The notes beneath the pieces are model-generated. The model did no database searches. It saw only the letters and a list, made by a program, of their open reading frames with translations, and was not told the origin of the DNA. Positions 12,501 through 21,945 of a DNA stretch of 64,000 nt are shown here, piece by piece. A program made the position numbers and the translations under genes. The number at the start of each line of letters is the position of its first letter. The stretch's first letter is position 1. This DNA is from Bolinopsis microptera (Eukaryota; Ctenophora; Tentaculata; Lobata; Bolinopsidae), in NCBI RefSeq assembly GCF_026151205.1, contig NC_087072.1, forward strand, positions 24,135,603 through 24,199,602, read 5' to 3'.

Positions 12501-14843
12501 TCTGCTGCTTGCATAACCCAGTTTGCCATATACCTTTTATAGATAGACGGAGACATGAGTATTTCCTGGTCCATATTTCCACGAATTTCGAAGTTTTCTA
12601 ATTTCAGTTCTCTTGCCATCGAAGTGAACCATCTTTCAGTACAGCCCTCTACATCTTCCTTTTCTTCGTAGTTGAAATCCTTGATTTTCTTCTGAGATCG
12701 GGTCAAATTCAGATCATCCTCCATGGTGTACTTGTATAATAATGTACAATTACACAAGCAAAGGCTAACTACGCGGTAGCAGCAAACTGATCATAAATTA
12801 TTAAAACCCTTTCTCTCTCAGTTTTGTAGTGTGTGATATGCGAACAAGTCTGGTCCTGAAACCTGCTAACATTCAGTCTCAGTGGGCAGCCATTAACTTC
12901 CTCTCCGGCTCCCTACAAAACGCTCTTGATAACAACTTCTTCCTCTACGGCAAGAGTCACAAATGGTGCTCCTTTTATACCAACCAAAATGACGTGAGTC
13001 ACGCAATAAGACTTTTAATTTTGTCATTGATAATTGCGATCTTTAATTAATTATAGTCACTTCATTTACTTTAATTACTTACTTTAACTACTTTAATTAC
13101 TAAAATCTAATATTTGCAGATTAAGAACTTTTCCTGAAAAGTTTTACTTTTTGTGTAAGGTAAAAGTGTTAGCATACTTCCTCCTTCTGTTTTTAACATG
13201 TTAACAAGAGTACTATCCACTCAGATGGGCAGTGCAAGTAACTGGAACTTGTCCAGTTTTAGGAAAACACCAAGAAAGAGCATCATGGAAATATTTGACA
13301 AGAGGGCTGCGTTTGATAATCAGAAATCCCCGATCGGTGTCACTAAAAACCTCCTCGATGTTGAACCTTCAGCAAGGGTTAGCCCGATAATATTATGTCT
13401 GCAGTCTGTCATCTCATACTTTCAGATAACACGGCTTACTAAATTACATTTTAACGAGATATAATGCATTTTCACGATATCTAACAGGAGCTGCCGATTG
13501 CTTCTCTGGACGAGTTGTCTCGGTTGATTGTTCTGACGATAAGGAGCGTTATGTACAATATAGACCTCGATGAAGCCAGCTGTAAATCCATCAGGTCACT
13601 ACTTCTCAATGTTTGATAACTTCGCAGATTTTTATTCGGCGCGTTATTTGCAAGTTTATTTTAATTTGAAACGTTTATCTGGTAAATTAATCATCACTCC
13701 GTACTTTAAAGAACACAAGTGGAAAAAGATATGGGAATGAGCCTGAATCATTACAAGAATTTTATCGAAGAGAAAATCCTGATGACACTCGGTCAGATGG
13801 ACGAACCGTCTCTAATTAAAGACTACCTTTACCTTGGTAAGTAAAGTGAGCTGATATACTGATGGCACGTGATCAGTTACTGTTAGCTTAGATCAATCGG
13901 GTATTATATCGTCAAACAGAACAGAAGAACAAAGTCTCAAACTCTACCTTAGTACCTTCTGAAAAGGGCCTCATTCTCGTGACCATTTGATCAATTACAA
14001 AATGCTTATGGATTTTACATTTTCTGTAAAATTTATATTCCTCCCAAATAATTATCCATTCCTCATGTCGTTAAACAATGTTTACTCCTCCAGGATCGGA
14101 ATGGAACGCGTGTAACTACGAGGAACTGGTTGAGAACGGCATAACTCACATTCTCAACGTTACCTCAGAGATAGATTCTCCTTTCGAGTCTTCATTCGAC
14201 TATCTTAGGTATTAAAGCCACTATTAAGTACTAAGATATTTACAGTGGGCATTAGTCGTGGGTGTGAGTAAGATACTATCATCACATCATGATAACAATA
14301 ACAAATAATTACAGTATTATACCCTCTCTAAATCCTTCTCCCCGTCAAGGATCGAAGTGTTGGACGTGCCGAAGTCTAATCTTTTGGAACACTGGGAAAA
14401 TACTCATAAGTACATTAAGAATTGCCGGGACTCCAAAGGCAAGGTAAGTCCCCCCAGACGTGATTATTTAAGGCAAAATTAGCCAAGTTGCATAATGATT
14501 CATCACTAACATATTATTTAAGACATTAATATATAAAATCCCAACCATGATGTTTACTCCACTTGCCCTTCAGGTGTTAGTACACTGCCAGATGGGAATC
14601 AGTAGATCAGGGTCCACCACTATGTCCTACTTAATGAGAGAATACGACATGTCGCTCTCAGACGCCTCTTCCTTCGTGAAGCATCGCAGGTCTTGTGTCA
14701 AACCTAATTGGGGTTTTCAAAAACAGTTAGAGCTCTATCAGAAAACCATCACAGAGTATCACAATGATGAACAGACATTGAATCAAATCCTGGATTCTAC
14801 TGATATCAATGAACTTTATGCAGCTGGTGGTGAAGTAGGATAG
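411..14843 (+). CDS. SSH: Slingshot-type cofilin phosphatase, 9 exons seen, 5' end missing
   Basis: Exons 411-568, 9023-9163, 12822-12993, 13225-13377, 13488-13594, 13712-13836, 14094-14208, 14350-14443 and 14574-14843. All junctions are GT-AG and every phase matches, giving one open frame of 444 residues. The order follows the slingshot family: an N-terminal pleckstrin-like region (first three exons, with DDGDG and LKPANIQSQW), a DEK-C-like helix region (IRTQVEKDMGMS, then QMDEPSLIKDYLYLGSEWN), and a dual-specificity phosphatase domain with the catalytic signature HCQMGISRSGS in the last exon. The family dephosphorylates and so activates ADF/cofilin, driving actin turnover. The protein stops about 60 residues after the active site, so the long C-terminal tail of vertebrate SSH1 is absent. 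The start codon is not identified. Introns 1 and 2 hold nested genes and transposons. An AATAAA at 15338 is a possible poly(A) signal. Homology is judged from memory of the family. Confidence 0.88.
805..930. repeat. Palindromic TACAATGTACATTGTA repeat cluster
   Basis: Several overlapping copies of the self-complementary string TACAATGTACATTGTA, alternating with TATGTATAC. Because each unit is a palindrome the region can fold back on itself. It lies just downstream of the kinase stop codon on the minus strand, so it would be in the kinase 3' UTR if transcribed. Confidence 0.8.
954..3155 (-). CDS. PIM-like serine/threonine kinase, intronless
   Basis: Single-exon frame of 733 residues starting at an ATG. 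Residues 1-485 are low-complexity, acidic and Ser/Pro-rich with no recognised domain. Residues about 490-733 form a protein kinase domain: glycine loop GEGGFGTVY, lysine in VVLKEM, catalytic loop HGDLKDEN, metal-binding DFGSA, and an activation segment ending GTRVYSPPE. The combination of DLKDEN, DFGSA and GTRVYSPPE points to the PIM/PASK group rather than AGC or CMK kinases. The usual HRD arginine is glycine here, which removes the contact to a phosphorylated activation loop; PIM kinases are known to be active without such phosphorylation. The domain ends at the C-terminus. The gene lies antisense inside the large slingshot intron. The substrate is unknown. Absence of introns could mean retroposition, but no poly(A) tail or target duplication was found. 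Confidence 0.9.
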   Translation of the reverse strand: MTDFSTTADTGNSPRDLISFSAYQRSQNGSVSYLIINRIKTKLGDFYDEIDEVLTGFRGSGLCQNAPETLSDEEEEEELGLVEEAELGVVGGSGEEGCGGSGEEGCGGMYRDVVTVCHSTRTYSPTIEEELQPESEQCFDIVDNLACQQNRTDSDSDSYICESGDDKDLEDINTLPEVSHLGTGGEEPVNNIRSTDQHNQTSIDTMCSLKEESPTKNNAKQDRPGDHLTPSTNSNNQNFEFEMISTCFDSEESENRSQVPFSTEKHGSKEKSPSLLSKDITHEVDSMIHRTDPKLIRHPIPTNSSADQAKYRQTRTPVKAPPPPKSINLTNARKSSPEYFEASSHTPSPGLPASSPVQFIRILSRSPRPGSQFANGNSVSSEHFSLHSSENSANSMSFTNPFFHQSNSKLGEFFTNFNNSASPVTKFLNDLSSPKPETSHQSTFTKLSRNKHCVLSRDWSDYSAEEAGFNMNNLTETGYISVGKTGPERYTKIREIGEGGFGTVYLAQDTTYWDKVVLKEMELGRIQLEDIAEEILDRYPHENIMKLLDHYSTFTHYCMVYEFQSQVSLFDYLRLAGKQNEFEGKVILRQVVNALDWLHDNMIVHGDLKDENMIIQSKTKNIILIDFGSARMIKEKYEPFRFRGTRVYSPPEAVVGDMVFGQSLDVWTVGTFVYVLLNNRRPFVDDQEILNACLPYPKNWSDGAKDFVRQCLTRNYLDRPSIKFLKYHPWIQS
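3425..3537. repeat. Possible retroposed sequence ending in poly(A)
   Basis: A GC-richer block of about 90 bp with small stem-loops (AGCATCTCAATGCT; GGGCTATCATGGCCC) runs into about 18 A residues. A structured block followed by a pure A tail in AT-rich unique sequence suggests a retroposed short element or small RNA copy. I cannot identify the source RNA and saw no clear target duplication. Confidence 0.35.
4030..4335 (-). pseudogene. Decayed tandem copy of the 3' end of the neighbouring membrane-protein gene
   Basis: The sequence aligns along its length with 5050-5340, the last roughly 95 codons of the minus-strand gene at 4985-7018. Shared blocks include GGTAAAAACCAGAGAATAG and ACCGTTCAA. 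In the matching frames one reads peptides such as AELKLLNLNG and FTSTHAELVEFL, equivalent to AELQLLNLNG and FTATHSELVTFF in the intact gene. Stop codons and at least one frame change interrupt it. It is therefore a broken partial duplicate about 1 kb downstream of the functional copy. Confidence 0.85.
4985..7018 (-). CDS. Multi-pass membrane protein of unknown family, nested in slingshot intron
   Basis: Two reading frames probably belong to one gene: a first exon from the ATG at 7018 to about 6753 (about 89 codons, ending at or near AAG followed by GTACCT) and a long second exon from about 6650 to 4985 (about 550 codons). Exon 1 is hydrophilic and acidic. Exon 2 opens with a hydrophobic stretch (IIYHFMVLGLFILDLFQVI), then about 300 mostly helical, hydrophilic residues, then two or three further hydrophobic segments (SAFALIIVGILGIVGLALF; GIGFLIVLTAIIFILAGVA) and a C-terminal soluble region ending in a Cys cluster (CFCCCF). 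The exact splice junction is unresolved: no pair of sites I tried gave both good signals and matching phase. The long frame's first codon is not ATG, supporting an upstream exon. I do not recognise the family. A decayed copy of its 3' end lies at 4030-4335. Confidence 0.65.
7040..8598. other. Intronic sequence without a recognised gene
   Basis: Between the nested membrane-protein gene and the next repeat. It is AT-rich with no exon I can support. The only structure seen is a short direct repeat (AGTACTTCTTTTG twice near 7390-7420). It may contain the promoter of the minus-strand gene that starts at 7018. Confidence 0.6.
8599..8947 (+). repeat. Interspersed repeat with internal CCCTAA units, copy 1
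   Basis: About 350 bp sharing many blocks with 15431-15755 (inverted) and part of 51325-51440. Shared landmarks are TAGCTGG near one end, two or three CCCTAA units, AACAAAAGCATATGCTGAAA, AATACATCGATT and GTGATTTAGCACGCTCG at the other end. It ends about 75 bp before slingshot exon 2. No coding capacity; a non-autonomous element is likely. Confidence 0.8.
9390..9423 (-). ncRNA. Hammerhead-ribozyme-like motif in the terminal repeat
   Basis: On the minus strand the end of the element reads TTGAAGA, a short pairing stem (AGCC...GGGC) and then GAAACGTC. This matches the order of a minimal hammerhead ribozyme (CUGANGA core, stem II, GAAA, cleavage triplet), which is known from terminal repeats of Penelope-like elements. 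The first core base is U rather than C, so activity is doubtful. Motif recognition only. Confidence 0.35.
9685..11325 (-). CDS. Penelope-like reverse transcriptase with GIY-YIG nuclease, N-terminally truncated
   Basis: First ATG at 11325 gives 546 residues; the frame opens just upstream inside the inverted repeat. Reverse-transcriptase motifs are in order: TYKTHKKINPPPLRPV, motif A ITADVKSLYTNIP, motif B GLGMGVKP, motif C RYVDDC (catalytic aspartates present). A C-terminal GIY-YIG endonuclease follows, with the NICNAKYCGETGRFKR...WEHL pattern and preceding paired cysteines (CYDCDDLC). Full Penelope-like proteins usually run roughly 150-250 residues longer at the N-terminus, so this copy has lost its 5' part, while the catalytic cores look complete. 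It would copy RNA into DNA at nuclease-made breaks. Confidence 0.92.
   Translation of the reverse strand: MISDIELLCEHLIEKYPKLEGVEPYCPRLPEFYGTYKTHKKINPPPLRPVTSQVDSPGERLGHATNHILKQALQYVPVHLKDSTEARQRLQQCSINSNHMLITADVKSLYTNIPLEHGVKVVSDFIKHHRDKIDMLGIEHLDFVTMLKTVTQSAYFRFDEQYYRQTEGLGMGVKPAPPFAIIYVYLTVEKPLLEQDFTYSEAEPGDRPSNLMPVYCWNRYVDDCITIGEGTENDVSQLFKYVNTLNPKIQFTYEANPKQIDFLDLTIHLQENSDKPQFELFIKPTSLGIFLNYNSGHPRSTIMNSARNELLRAVRNGSTDEFKQRGVNKIKDMLLSNDFTPSVIERLTREINKDKPPNQTRLRITQYLSLPYVNEYHKRKVYQILRQNDLLDKTKVSFYPDKKLGEILTRSALHPTPCNKQSASKCYDCDDLCMQKNIAYKLTCNICNAKYCGETGRFKRNRCWEHLKSVRNKNNKTAMGKHYLMSHPGIKEIPIEPFKFEVLKVCKDYADRMIWQSLYIKQLLPKINTQLSPEADSWQKTTWAIM
11816..12724 (-). CDS. LINE ORF1-like protein, orphan copy A
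   Basis: ATG at 12724 gives 302 residues. The N-terminal half is helical and likely coiled coil (LVRRQSSQMSAMMEIVECLK and following). The C-terminal half has the ORF1p-like block RSKNLIVFGLKEEDEEQ, then ATRVGWKRPG, RPVKITVP and ICPDRSSEERAARK, the pattern of ORF1-encoded RNA-binding proteins of LINE elements. The same block order occurs in the frame at 28747-29598. No reverse transcriptase lies next to it on either side, so it is a fragment, a non-autonomous derivative or a domesticated gene. It sits between a Penelope-like element and slingshot exon 12822-12993. Confidence 0.75.
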   Translation of the reverse strand: MEDDLNLTRSQKKIKDFNYEEKEDVEGCTERWFTSMARELKLENFEIRGNMDQEILMSPSIYKRYMANWVMQAADLVRRQSSQMSAMMEIVECLKTEALADKEKMVRLQDQMLVQKDEQLQLFKTSVEETVQTTVETGIKSYSAAVQKNSTSGAVCNSKILKNVMKSVAAEEDRSKNLIVFGLKEEDEEQLPALVTALLEEIGEKPHFEATRVGWKRPGTAIRPVKITVPSSTAVHQILMKTGRLKMADAHKNVWICPDRSSEERAARKNVVTDLKKKRAEQTHLDHYIRNGKVCSRVKKTP

Positions 14844-15430
14844 AATTCAGTCTTTTTAAAAGCTCCTTGTCAGCTTTCAGTCAGATTAGTTTGCGAGTGA
14901 AAATGAGGTACTATAAAAATAAGTAAAGAGCGTGCATCTATCGATAGTCGATGTATATTGTATGAAGAATACTGAAGAGTAAGTGATGGAGATCAAATAA
15001 TTTTGATGGATTCCATGATTATCAAAACTGAGGCAGAATCGAACTTGCAAATTTATGCAGTTTTTAATTAAGATTTTTGAGTTTTTCAATATGTTGATAA
15101 ACGACACGTCCTTATAGTTATAAATATATTTTAATTCGATTCGTTAGATTTGATAGAATCATACAAATATTAAGGGGTTTATAATGATTTAAAGCTTGTA
15201 AAGATAACCTTAAATTTTTTGAAGTTTTTAATTGTAATTGTATTCAGTAAACATTCGGCGATTTCATTCATCGTTGTTTGTGAACTCATGATATCAGTCA
15301 AAATCAGAATTCCTGAAAACCGCTTTGTAATTGTTCAATAAAACAGTTGTAGTTGTACAACAACACAGATTTCACTTGGACCTCATAGACAAACTGAAGC
15401 AGTTGCTTGGCAAGACGAATCTTAGATTTC

Positions 15431-15755
15431 TCGAGCGTGCTAAATCACTCTACAGTCGATCTTCGAGATTGTTCTAAAAGGGCCCCCGACAGTTGAAACA
15501 TACTTCAATCGATGTATTTTCGGACGCTGATTCCGAATCACCCCCTATGACATAGGGTTAAAATGCTCCCCTGACGAGATATTGGCGAAAAACTGTCTCG
15601 ATCACGTGATATGACCGTATAAGGAAGTTAGTCCAATTTTTCGTTAGGGTTAGGGTTTCAGCATATGCTTTTGTTAAGGATTGGGTTAGGGTTAGGGTTG
15701 GGATCAGATTAGAGCTGTTAGGGTTTAGAAAAGTCGTTCAGGACCAGCTAGAGAA
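15431..15755 (-). repeat. Interspersed repeat with internal TTAGGG-like units, copy 2
   Basis: Inverse-orientation copy of 8599-8947: CGAGCGTGCTAAATCAC at one end, CGATGTATTTTCGGACGCTG, AGCATATGCTTTTGTTAAGG, GGGTTAGGGTTAGGG and CCAGCTAGAGAACAAG at the other end. The two copies bracket most of the slingshot exon cluster, so recombination between them could invert it. Confidence 0.8.
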
Positions 15756-16284
15756 CAAGTTTTCCAGGACGATTCTATGTGCTATGGCTAATTTCAGCCG
15801 AGAACCGGACACGAGGGCGTTGGACACAAGCCACAAGGGCGTCCTATTCCTAAAAGGGTGGACACAAGGGCGAGTCACATGACTCAGTTTAACATGGACA
15901 TGAGGGTGGAACCAAACACCGTCCTAAATTAATGAACTATAAGTAATAAACTTGTAACACTCACTTTGGAGTTTGGTTACCTTGGTGTGCTTTAAGTTCA
16001 CAGAATCCCATATTGCATATCGGGTTATCAGAGTTGCTGACCACCCGGACAGCGAGGTCACTGCTTTAATTCCACTCTAATCCAGTAACGAGTTTCCATT
16101 CTGGTGCAGCTGTATCCTGCCACTGGAGGCTCATCTGGGAATGTTTTCACAAACATCGTAAGCATTTCTTTAAAGTGCAGGGGATTTCGATAGTATATGG
16201 AGGTTTGGTTGGATTAAGTTCCACAATCGAGGTCCGATAACTGCAAAAAAGATATGCTAACATTTAGAATACATCTTGGTTTGG

Positions 16285-16380
16285 TCCCGTTCAAAATTCA
16301 GCATTTTGGCCGGGACCGTACCGAAGTTCCCAGTCCGATTTTCAGCGGGACCGGGATCCCGGTCGAGCCTTGCTCAAGAC
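16285..16380 (+). repeat. GGGACCGGGATCCCGGTCGAGC repeat, copy 1
   Basis: GC-rich stretch built of GGGACCG and CCCGGTCGAGC strings. A related copy lies at 21855-21945 (GGCCGGGACCGGGACCGGAG...CCCGGTCGAGCTC). Internally palindromic around GGGATCCCGG. Non-coding. Confidence 0.65.
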
Positions 16381-16479
16381 CCATGTTTTTTGGCTCATGG
16401 CCATACTCACATTGGATTACATGATCGTACAAATAAAGTTACCGACTTACCTAGGGGCCCCAGGCTATAATATAATGTT

Positions 16480-16855
16480 TATAAACATGATATGAATAAA
16501 AATTCGGCGGAATGATGCAGGCTGAGCGCAGCCCAGTAACGGAATGACAGGCTAGCTGAGCGTGAGTGAGCGCCTTCCAATAATTATATTACCACTCGCC
16601 ATGAAAATCCTGCAGCTCAACTTGAACTACATTACCTGAGGACCCCAGGCTATTATGTTCATAAAGATTTGGCGGAATGACAGGCTGAGCGCGGCCCAGT
16701 AAGAACTACAATGATTTTTTTGATTCACGATGTCAATCCTTCGCAGCTCGGTGAGGCACAATAGTGCATTTCGCCGATCTACCGTGGTTGCGAGAAGAAT
16801 TATTTAATGCGCGGCGCGACCCAGTAGTGCATCGCGCTACAATTGGATTTTCACA
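16480..16855. repeat. Composite repeat with GGCGGAATGACAGGCTGAGCG and CGCGATGCACTAC motifs
   Basis: Contains GGCGGAATGA(TG)CAGGCTGAGCG three times (one interrupted) and the string GATGTCAATCCTTCGCAGCTCG, ending in AGTGCATCGCGCTACAA. The same strings recur, partly inverted, at 30060-30520. It looks like a rearranged interspersed element rather than a gene. Confidence 0.7.
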
Positions 16856-17098
16856 ATTTTTCTATGTTGTTATGGAACATTTTATTTTTAAGCAACCTTC
16901 GTATAAATAAATAAGGTCCATTGTGCTTGACCAATCTAATGAAACATAAGTACTGACTGCCTTGAAATCTAATCAACCTTCGAGCTTCGATTTTCATTTC
17001 GATTAGTTCGATTCTTAACATGCAGTCGTTTCACTTGTCTAAGTCAAACTCAACGTAATGAAATGTGAATTTGAAGCTAATAATTGGATTAAAAATAT

Positions 17099-17190
17099 TC
17101 CAGGAAATCTTACTGATATGACAAAAGATAATATGATATTGAAAAATTATCACCTCTAGTAACACGGCCAGCCAGTAAGATTTCCTTGGA
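17099..17190. repeat. Foldback element, copy 1
   Basis: Ends CCAGGAAATCTTACTG and CCAGCCAGTAAGATTTCC are inverted repeats of each other, enclosing AAAAATTATCACCTCTAG. A longer relative with the same internal string lies at 21651-21840. Confidence 0.7.
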
Positions 17191-17397
17191 ACCCGGACAG
17201 TCTTTGCACGTTAGAAAAAATATCTCAAACTTTAAATTTAATGCCAATGTTTGGCAATCAGCGCGCGCGGGAACATGATTTGCATGATTTTGATGTACAA
17301 ATTCTATAAGTATCAGCAACCGGCAATACTTATAATTATATTTTTATTAGCCCCGGCGTCCAAAACAGGTGGTGTAATTCTTATTCCTTCATCAAGT

Positions 17398-17482
17398 TAT
17401 TCTGTTGTAGGTTTACAACCTACCAGGACGCGCGCCGAGTTGGAACAGATATTTTACGAGTATCACCCGTTAAGTTATTCTG
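17398..17482. repeat. GTAGGT-ACCTAC hairpin repeat, copy 1
   Basis: GTAGGT TTACA ACCTAC forms a compact hairpin, followed by CAGGACGCGCGCCGAGT and TACGAGTATCACCCGTTAAG. The same block, with the hairpin loop expanded by AT-rich sequence, is at 48355-48512. Confidence 0.75.
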
Positions 17483-17594
17483 TTAAACACAATTTTAAGC
17501 TTCTTTGTTAACAATATATAGCCTCGTGATGCTAAGGAGTTAATATTTCATCTAATGTTAAGGTTCGCTGAGACTTATTGACGGGGCACGTTTT

Positions 17595-17993
17595 CAGTGA
17601 TGCACGCCGCCGCCGGACGCCGCCGCGCCGGCACATTTTCACACGCCGCCACACCGATACCTCTCAAGTCGGCGTGGCGTGAAAGGAAATAGAAAGAGTA
17701 TGGAGCCAGTCGGGGTTGATTTTGAACTCTAGGAGATCCAAATTGTCCAACGACAATGTTAAGAATTTGACTTTTCTTAAATATAATTGTAAAAACCACC
17801 AAATATAACTGTAAAAACCACACTTATTACATCATTATTTCATGCACGCACGTACGCCACAATTTTTGTGGGCCTGGAAATTCAAACCTAAATTTTGACA
17901 AAATTATGTTCCACGCCGCCGAACGCCGCCACGCCGGGCCATTTTGGGCACGCCGCCGCCGGTTGGCTAAAAATGAACCGGCGTGCATCACTG
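17595..17993. mobile_element. Non-autonomous hAT-like transposon (MITE)
   Basis: A 399-bp element bounded by inverted termini CAGTGATGCACGCCG and CGGCGTGCATCACTG. The 8 bases CACGTTTT lie immediately outside on both sides (17587-17594 and 17994-18001): a perfect 8-bp target duplication, the hallmark of hAT-superfamily insertion, with the CAGTG start typical of hAT termini. The interior holds GCCGCC-rich ends and an AT-rich centre with no transposase. The perfect flanks point to a fairly recent insertion. Confidence 0.92.
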
Positions 17994-18029
17994 CACGTTT
18001 TACATTTTCTTATTGTCCTGCTGGTTTGT

Positions 18030-18073
18030 TGACCAGCCTCATAGAGCTAGCTCCGTGAGGCCGAGGCTGGTCA
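18030..18073. repeat. Stem-loop, 11-bp arms
   Basis: TGACCAGCCTC pairs exactly with GAGGCTGGTCA, with an inner palindrome GAGCTAGCTC in the loop. It lies right next to the hAT-like element. A further stem (CCTCTGG / CCAGAGG) occurs at 18531-18568. Confidence 0.75.
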
Positions 18074-18574
18074 GCATATCTTCAATTTATTACATATTTT
18101 TTACACGCTAACCTAACCAGCTGATGGGCATTATCATGACATAAATGTTATTTATAATGAATCTGGTTACTGCATTAAAACCCCAATTTACCGTGGAATT
18201 TTGACGGATCACAGTTTAAATTTACCTCTGTAGCTATTCCCACGATAGAAATCTTATTTTTATCAACGGCCGTGATGAATGGATTTCCAGTAGGATTTCC
18301 AGTAGAAATGGATTTCCAGTAGATTTCAAGTCGAATCACTTCGGGCTTATTTTGATAGCTTTGAGCTATTACAAACCAGTTGCTCCTCTTCTCACTAACT
18401 ATCGGACGATTTACGTACTAAAGTTCGATAACGAAAGTTCGTGGTTTTCGAATGTCACTATACTATTACATCGGGTCTCAATAAGAGGTCTCCACTGCCT
18501 AGGCATCAAACCTTGGCAATCGGTAATTTTCCTCTGGCCCGGAGTCAGCTGACCCTAGGGACCAGAGGATAAAG

Positions 18575-19410
18575 ACGTAGAGACTGTGTGTATCTACAAA
18601 AGTGGATGTTTTTACAAGAGACAGGGCTTGCAATGCAAGGGAAGAAAAATGGGCGAAACAATCATAAAGTGTATATTATATGAATTAGCAAATAGAAATT
18701 CAAACAATCCTACGCTACAATAAATGTTTATTACACAATTACTACTATTATACTAATACTATTACTACTATTATACTAATGAACGTTATAAATTCGAGAT
18801 CCTGGTCATGGTAGAAGTAGAACCTACTAACCTACAGGTGGACATGGATTAAGTTTAACCCATTTACCCGAGCTAACTGTCAATAAACTTAATAATCACT
18901 TCTGCTAATTGAGCGAGCATGCTGTCTCTTTTATTGTGCATGTGGATGGCAAAAAAACAGTATTGTCTTTGAGGTGCTGAAAGTTAAATTACCAAAGAAA
19001 GTTTTGATTAACAGAAAATCATCAAAATAAAAAATAGATTTTGGATGATCTTTGAAGAAAAGCTTTTCTGCCGTTTTCTTGGCCGAAATTTCGCTGTTTG
19101 ACTCAATTGTTGTTTTGGCTGTTATAGTTGTTATATCAAAATTGTTCAAAAAGTAGATAGAAACATTTTTTTAAGTAGATTTTATATTATTTCCTTTCAG
19201 TGGATAAAAACGCAGCTAAATTAAAACACGACAACTGAAATGCTACGTAATGTTACGTGAAAATCATGAAATATTTAGCGCAATCACTATACTTTCAACA
19301 TTTTCATTTATTTATTTCAAATCTTCTTAAAATGCCTCTCAAAATCTTAATTTTATTTCGAAGTATCCATAACAGAAGTCCGATAAAGAATTCAAACCAA
19401 AAAGATAAAT
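18575..19410. other. Gap without recognised features
   Basis: AT-rich sequence between the hairpin region and the PAN-domain gene. I see no gene, hairpin array or transposon end here. The part nearest 19414 would be the 3' UTR of the minus-strand PAN-domain gene. Confidence 0.55.
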
Positions 19411-19414
19411 TATT

Positions 19415-20682
<1,268 letters not shown>

Positions 20683-20689
20683 AGGAACG

Positions 20690-21120
20690 TACTTTAAATA
20701 CTATAGTCCGGCTCCGTCCTCCCAGAGTAAAGTCAGTTTAGTAAATTGAGGAGTGTCTGTACAATCAGTACAATTTGTGAAAAGAAACTCATGGTTAGTC
20801 TATAAAACACACGAAAAGCAGTGTGCTCCTTACCCATTAGCCTCTACCTTTGTTATCAAAACACGTGATTCGATCACGTGATGTTATCTCATTGTAAACA
20901 GGGTTTATTTGTTTGATTACGTGTAGCTTATGGTAAAGTATTAACACAAGTTAACTAATAATATTATGTATATGCAAGCACAGATTCGAAGTAGAAGGAA
21001 ATTTCGAGATCGTCTGGAAGGGCTGATCTAAAAGCAAGCTCTGCTCAGTATTTATAGCTAATCTAACTAAACTATCACTAACGAGCTAGTTAACAAATAT
21101 ATGACATCTAACTTTGCTCT
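20690..21120. other. Upstream region of the PAN-domain gene
   Basis: No gene seen. It holds a palindromic pair of E-box-like sites near 20860-20883 (ACACGTGATTCGATCACGTGAT) and is otherwise AT-rich. It may contain the promoter or 5' exon of the minus-strand PAN gene, but I cannot place a start site. Confidence 0.4.
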
Positions 21121-21134
21121 ACAAATTAATTATC

Positions 21135-21275
21135 TTTCGCCGCGATTTTCTAGATTTTCGCGGCACGTGCAGAATCGCGATTTTTACCATTCTCCGCGAC
21201 CAATCGCGATTTTTGACGTTTGCCGAGACAAATCGCGATTTTCTCAGATCCTCGCGACAAATCGCGATTATTCCA
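21135..21275. repeat. Degenerate tandem AATCGCGATTTT repeat
   Basis: Five or so copies of the palindromic core AATCGCGATTTT spaced about 30 bp apart, with CGCGAC or similar between them. Each core is self-complementary. A separate doublet of GTAGGTACGGACCGAA follows at about 21371-21403. Confidence 0.8.
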
Positions 21276-21650
21276 GTTCGCTGAGGACCAAATTTGCGCA
21301 TTCTCCTTTAACATTTAAATCCGAGGGCCAAATATCAAGTTCTTTATAATTATATGGAACCAATCACATGTAGGTACGGACCGAATGTAGGTACGGACCG
21401 AAAAAATATTTTCGGCTCATAAGGATCAGGGTAGCATGAACATAAACAAAAGTAGTTTCCAGAAAAACTTAATTTCGATTTAGAAAATTTTTGGTCCGAG
21501 TCATTCTCGATAGGTACAAGGAAAGTGCATCAATATGTAAGTTACTCTCCTTGCTTCTATATAAATATAACCTTTATAATAATTCTTACGTAAACATTAT
21601 AATAATTTTCTATTATCACTAGAAGCCGTACACACCTATTATCTACCCAG

Positions 21651-21945
21651 GAAACCTTGCTGGCTGGGGCCTAACTTCGAAAGTAAAAGAGCTAGAGACT
21701 TTTTTTTGCAAAATGTTCGCCTTGTAAAAGTAACGTTACCTCCCCAGGAGGAAAATTAGGGACATTGTAAAGAGAGAGAGAGCGCTATTGAAAAATTATC
21801 ACCTCTAGCAAGCCCGCCAGGCAATAAGGATTCCTGGGATCGAAATTCTGTTTTAAAAAACAGTAATGCCGGCCGGGACCGGGACCGGAGCAAAAACGCC
21901 AAATCCCGGCCGGTATCCCGGTCGAGCTCTGCTTGTAATTGTATC
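21651..21945. repeat. Foldback element copy 2 followed by GGGACCGG repeat
   Basis: CCAGGAAACCTTGCTGGCTGG at 21651 is an imperfect inverse of GCCAGGCAATAAGGATTCCTGG near 21808, with AAAAATTATCACCTCTAG inside, matching the element at 17099-17190. Directly after it is a copy of the GGGACCGG/CCCGGTCGAGC repeat seen at 16285-16380, so the two repeats may be parts of one larger family. Confidence 0.65.

Noticed and set aside
12829-14843. Several short plus-strand frames as separate small genes
   Set aside because: They are exons of slingshot; splice sites and phases join them into one protein.
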